Part shown: one piece after another, positions 62,288-64,000 of the stretch
How positions within the stretch are numbered: the first letter of the stretch is position 1
How the letters are laid out: every line of letters starts with the position of its first letter
DNA from: Streptococcus mitis
GTDB taxonomy: Bacteria; Bacillota; Bacilli; Lactobacillales; Streptococcaceae
Assembly (NCBI RefSeq): GCF_009496155.1
Contig: NZ_WIJP01000005.1
Coordinates: 1 to 64,000, forward strand
DNA: 64,000 nucleotides
Reading direction: 5' to 3'
Notes under the pieces: generated by a model
Database searches by the model: none
Told to the model about the DNA's origin: nothing
The model's input: the letters and a program-made list of their open reading frames with translations, nothing else
Program-made: the position numbers and the translations under genes

Positions 62288-63319
62288 TTATTTTGTTAAG
62301 GTAGCATAAATCTCTTCTACCAAGGCCTCTGTATTTTCCCAACCCAAGCAAGGATCGGTAATAGAGCAACCAAAGACCTCTGGTTGGTTTTGACGACCAT
62401 CTGCTAAGTAAGACTCAATCATAAAGCCTCGAACTGTCTTTTTAATCTTCTCATTCCAATCACGATTTTGCAAGGTCTGACGAACAATTCGAATCTGCTC
62501 CATATATTGCTTGCCTGAGTTGTCATGGTTGGTGTCAATGAGGATAAAAGGATTTTCAAGCCCCATAGCTTCATAGCGCTCAATGGCATTTAGCAAAGTT
62601 TCATAGTAAAAGTTAGGCTCATTTTTCCCATATTCATTAACTGCGCCACGAAGGATGACGTGGGCCAAAGGATTTCCTGAAGTCTCAACTTCTTGACCAT
62701 GGAAGAGGAAGGTCTGTTTGTTCTGAGCGGCATAGATACCGTTAAACATAACACCAAGATTTCCTGAGGTTGGATTTTTCATCCCGACTGGTGCATCAAT
62801 CCCTGAGGCCACAAAGCGGTGCTCTTGGTCTTCCACAGAACGAGCCCCAACAGCATGGTAGCTAACCAAATCATCTACCAAGACCAGATTTGATGGATAA
62901 AGCATCTCATCTGCCGTTGTCAAACCAGTCTCTGTAATCACGCGGTAGTGCAACTGGCGCACAGCCTGCAAACCATTAATCAGACTTGGAGCCTTAGAGG
63001 TATCTGGTTGATGAACCAAACCTTTATAGCCGTCTCCGTTGGTGCGAGGTTTAGCTGTATAAACACGCATAACCATGAAAATCTTGTCCGCCACCTTCTT
63101 TTGCAAGGCGGATAAACGGCGGGCATATTCCAAGACAGCCTCTTCATTATCAGAAGAGCAAGGACCAATCACCAAAAGGATACGGTCATCTTCTCCTGAA
63201 ATAATGTCTCCCAATTCTCTATCACGACGCTCCTTTAGTCGCAAGGCTTCCGCAGACAATTGGGTTTCTGCCTTGATTGCTTCAATATCGATTTCTTGAC
63301 CTTTTTCAATAAATGCCAT
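62288..63319 (-). CDS. aroG: 3-deoxy-7-phosphoheptulonate (DAHP) synthase
   Basis: 343 aa, class I AroFGH-type: [13 protein letters not shown] (near 50), [11 protein letters not shown] (near 92), [24 protein letters not shown]. Starts the shikimate pathway. First of a tandem duplication; only 1 bp separates it from the next stop. Confidence 0.95.
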   Translation of the reverse strand: MAFIEKGQEIDIEAIKAETQLSAEALRLKERRDRELGDIISGEDDRILLVIGPCSSDNEEAVLEYARRLSALQKKVADKIFMVMRVYTAKPRTNGDGYKGLVHQPDTSKAPSLINGLQAVRQLHYRVITETGLTTADEMLYPSNLVLVDDLVSYHAVGARSVEDQEHRFVASGIDAPVGMKNPTSGNLGVMFNGIYAAQNKQTFLFHGQEVETSGNPLAHVILRGAVNEYGKNEPNFYYETLLNAIERYEAMGLENPFILIDTNHDNSGKQYMEQIRIVRQTLQNRDWNEKIKKTVRGFMIESYLADGRQNQPEVFGCSITDPCLGWENTEALVEEIYATLTK

Positions 63320-63320
63320 A

Positions 63321-64000
63321 CTATTCTCCTAGCGTTTGGTAGATTTCTCTGACGAGGGCTTCCGTATTATCCCAGCCAAGACAAGGGTCTGTGATAGACT
63401 TGCCAAATACTTCTGGTTCATTTTGACGGCCGTCTTCTAGATAAGACTCAACCATAAAGCCACGAACGTACTGTTTGATTTTTTCATTCCAATCACGATT
63501 AATCAAAGTCTGGCGGACAATTCGAATCTGATCCATGTATTGCTTACCAGAATTGTCATGATTGGTATCCACAATGATAAAAGGATTTTCCAAACCCATT
63601 TTCTCATACTGGGCAATGGTATCCATCAAATTATCATAGTAGTAGTTAGGAATATTCTTACCGTACTCATTAATTGCTCCACGAAGAATGGCGTGCGAAA
63701 GCGGGTTCCCAGTTGTTTCCACCTCTTTTCCTAGGAAGAGGAAGCTTTGTTTGTTTTGAGCAGCATAAATCCCATTAAACATGACATTGAGATTTCCAGA
63801 GGTTGGGTTTTTAAAACCAGTCGCGAAATCTGCCCCACTGGCCACAAAGCGGTGTTGCTGGTCTTCAACCGAACGGGCACCAACCGCCATGTAAGAAATC
63901 AAATCATCTACTAGCGGAAGATTTTCAGGATAAAGCATTTCGTCAGCTGTCGTCATACCTGTTTCCGTGATGACACGATAGTGGAGATGGCGAACTGCTT
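63321..64000 (-). CDS. aroF: DAHP synthase, second copy (5' truncated by window)
   Basis: 227 codons visible to the window edge; upstream sequence [14 protein letters not shown] continues in frame, so the start lies beyond 64000. Same [13 protein letters not shown] and [11 protein letters not shown] motifs as its neighbour. Two DAHP synthases are typical for mitis-group streptococci and may differ in feedback control. Confidence 0.93.
   Translation of the reverse strand, partial: AVRHLHYRVITETGMTTADEMLYPENLPLVDDLISYMAVGARSVEDQQHRFVASGADFATGFKNPTSGNLNVMFNGIYAAQNKQSFLFLGKEVETTGNPLSHAILRGAINEYGKNIPNYYYDNLMDTIAQYEKMGLENPFIIVDTNHDNSGKQYMDQIRIVRQTLINRDWNEKIKQYVRGFMVESYLEDGRQNEPEVFGKSITDPCLGWDNTEALVREIYQTLGE

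Noticed and set aside
62244..62369. 42-residue extension of AcpS
   Set aside because: Overlaps aroG; AcpS begins [11 protein letters not shown].

Overview
The window is low-GC Firmicutes DNA of the Streptococcus mitis/pneumoniae group. The evidence is the psaBCA manganese operon, the ftsA-ftsZ-ylmEFGH-divIVA cluster, pbp2B-recR-ddl-murF, LPXTG surface proteins, the NanA sialidase locus and six BOX-type intergenic repeats. PsaA, NanA and PBP2b, compared from memory, differ in many places from the near-invariant pneumococcal versions. S. mitis or a close relative is therefore more likely than a typical S. pneumoniae; this is an inference.

Layout. 1-7.1 kb: a TetR regulator with a membrane-anchored oxidoreductase-like protein, a lipase-like hydrolase, an Rrf2 regulator, a metallophosphoesterase, PsaR, PnuC and two tandem small membrane proteins. 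7.1-11.4 kb: dtd-relA, a small secreted protein between two BOX copies, and a metallo-beta-lactamase-fold hydrolase. 11.7-15.4 kb is the most accessory-looking stretch: an LPXTG surface protein, an unlisted 51-aa ORF, two resolvase-type palindromes, a serine recombinase and a lipoprotein. 15.4-20.7 kb: pepO, psaBCA and tpx. 20.8-28.2 kb: an FtsX-type ABC exporter, a frameshifted GH95 fucosidase, gpmA and a small membrane-protein gene broken by a stop codon. 28.2-44.1 kb: the core run ileS (with T-box)-divIVA-ylmHG-sepF-ylmE-ftsZ-ftsA, then a YwaF-like protein, NUDIX, murF, ddl, recR and pbp2B. 44.2-58.3 kb: the sialic acid locus. 58.5-64 kb: a 20-codon ORF, recG, alr, acpS and two tandem DAHP synthases, the last running off the window.

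How the genes work together. Secreted, wall-anchored NanA frees sialic acid and a CE7 esterase may strip acetyl groups. SatABC imports Neu5Ac and a YhcH-type protein probably handles its anomers. The lyase splits it to ManNAc and pyruvate, a ROK kinase phosphorylates ManNAc, and NanE makes GlcNAc-6-P. An RpiR-family regulator lies at the end of the locus. A recurrent palindrome, TGAAA-GTAG-TTTCA, occurs upstream of four transcription units here and is a good candidate for its operator; cre-like sites suggest CcpA control as well. PsaR, 13 kb from psaBCA, has a clear palindromic candidate site over the psaB -35 box.

The least explained parts are the recombinase/palindrome/51-aa ORF/surface-protein cassette at about 11.7-14.4 kb and a secreted-protein plus small-membrane-protein pair at 47.8-48.6 kb embedded in the sialic acid locus.
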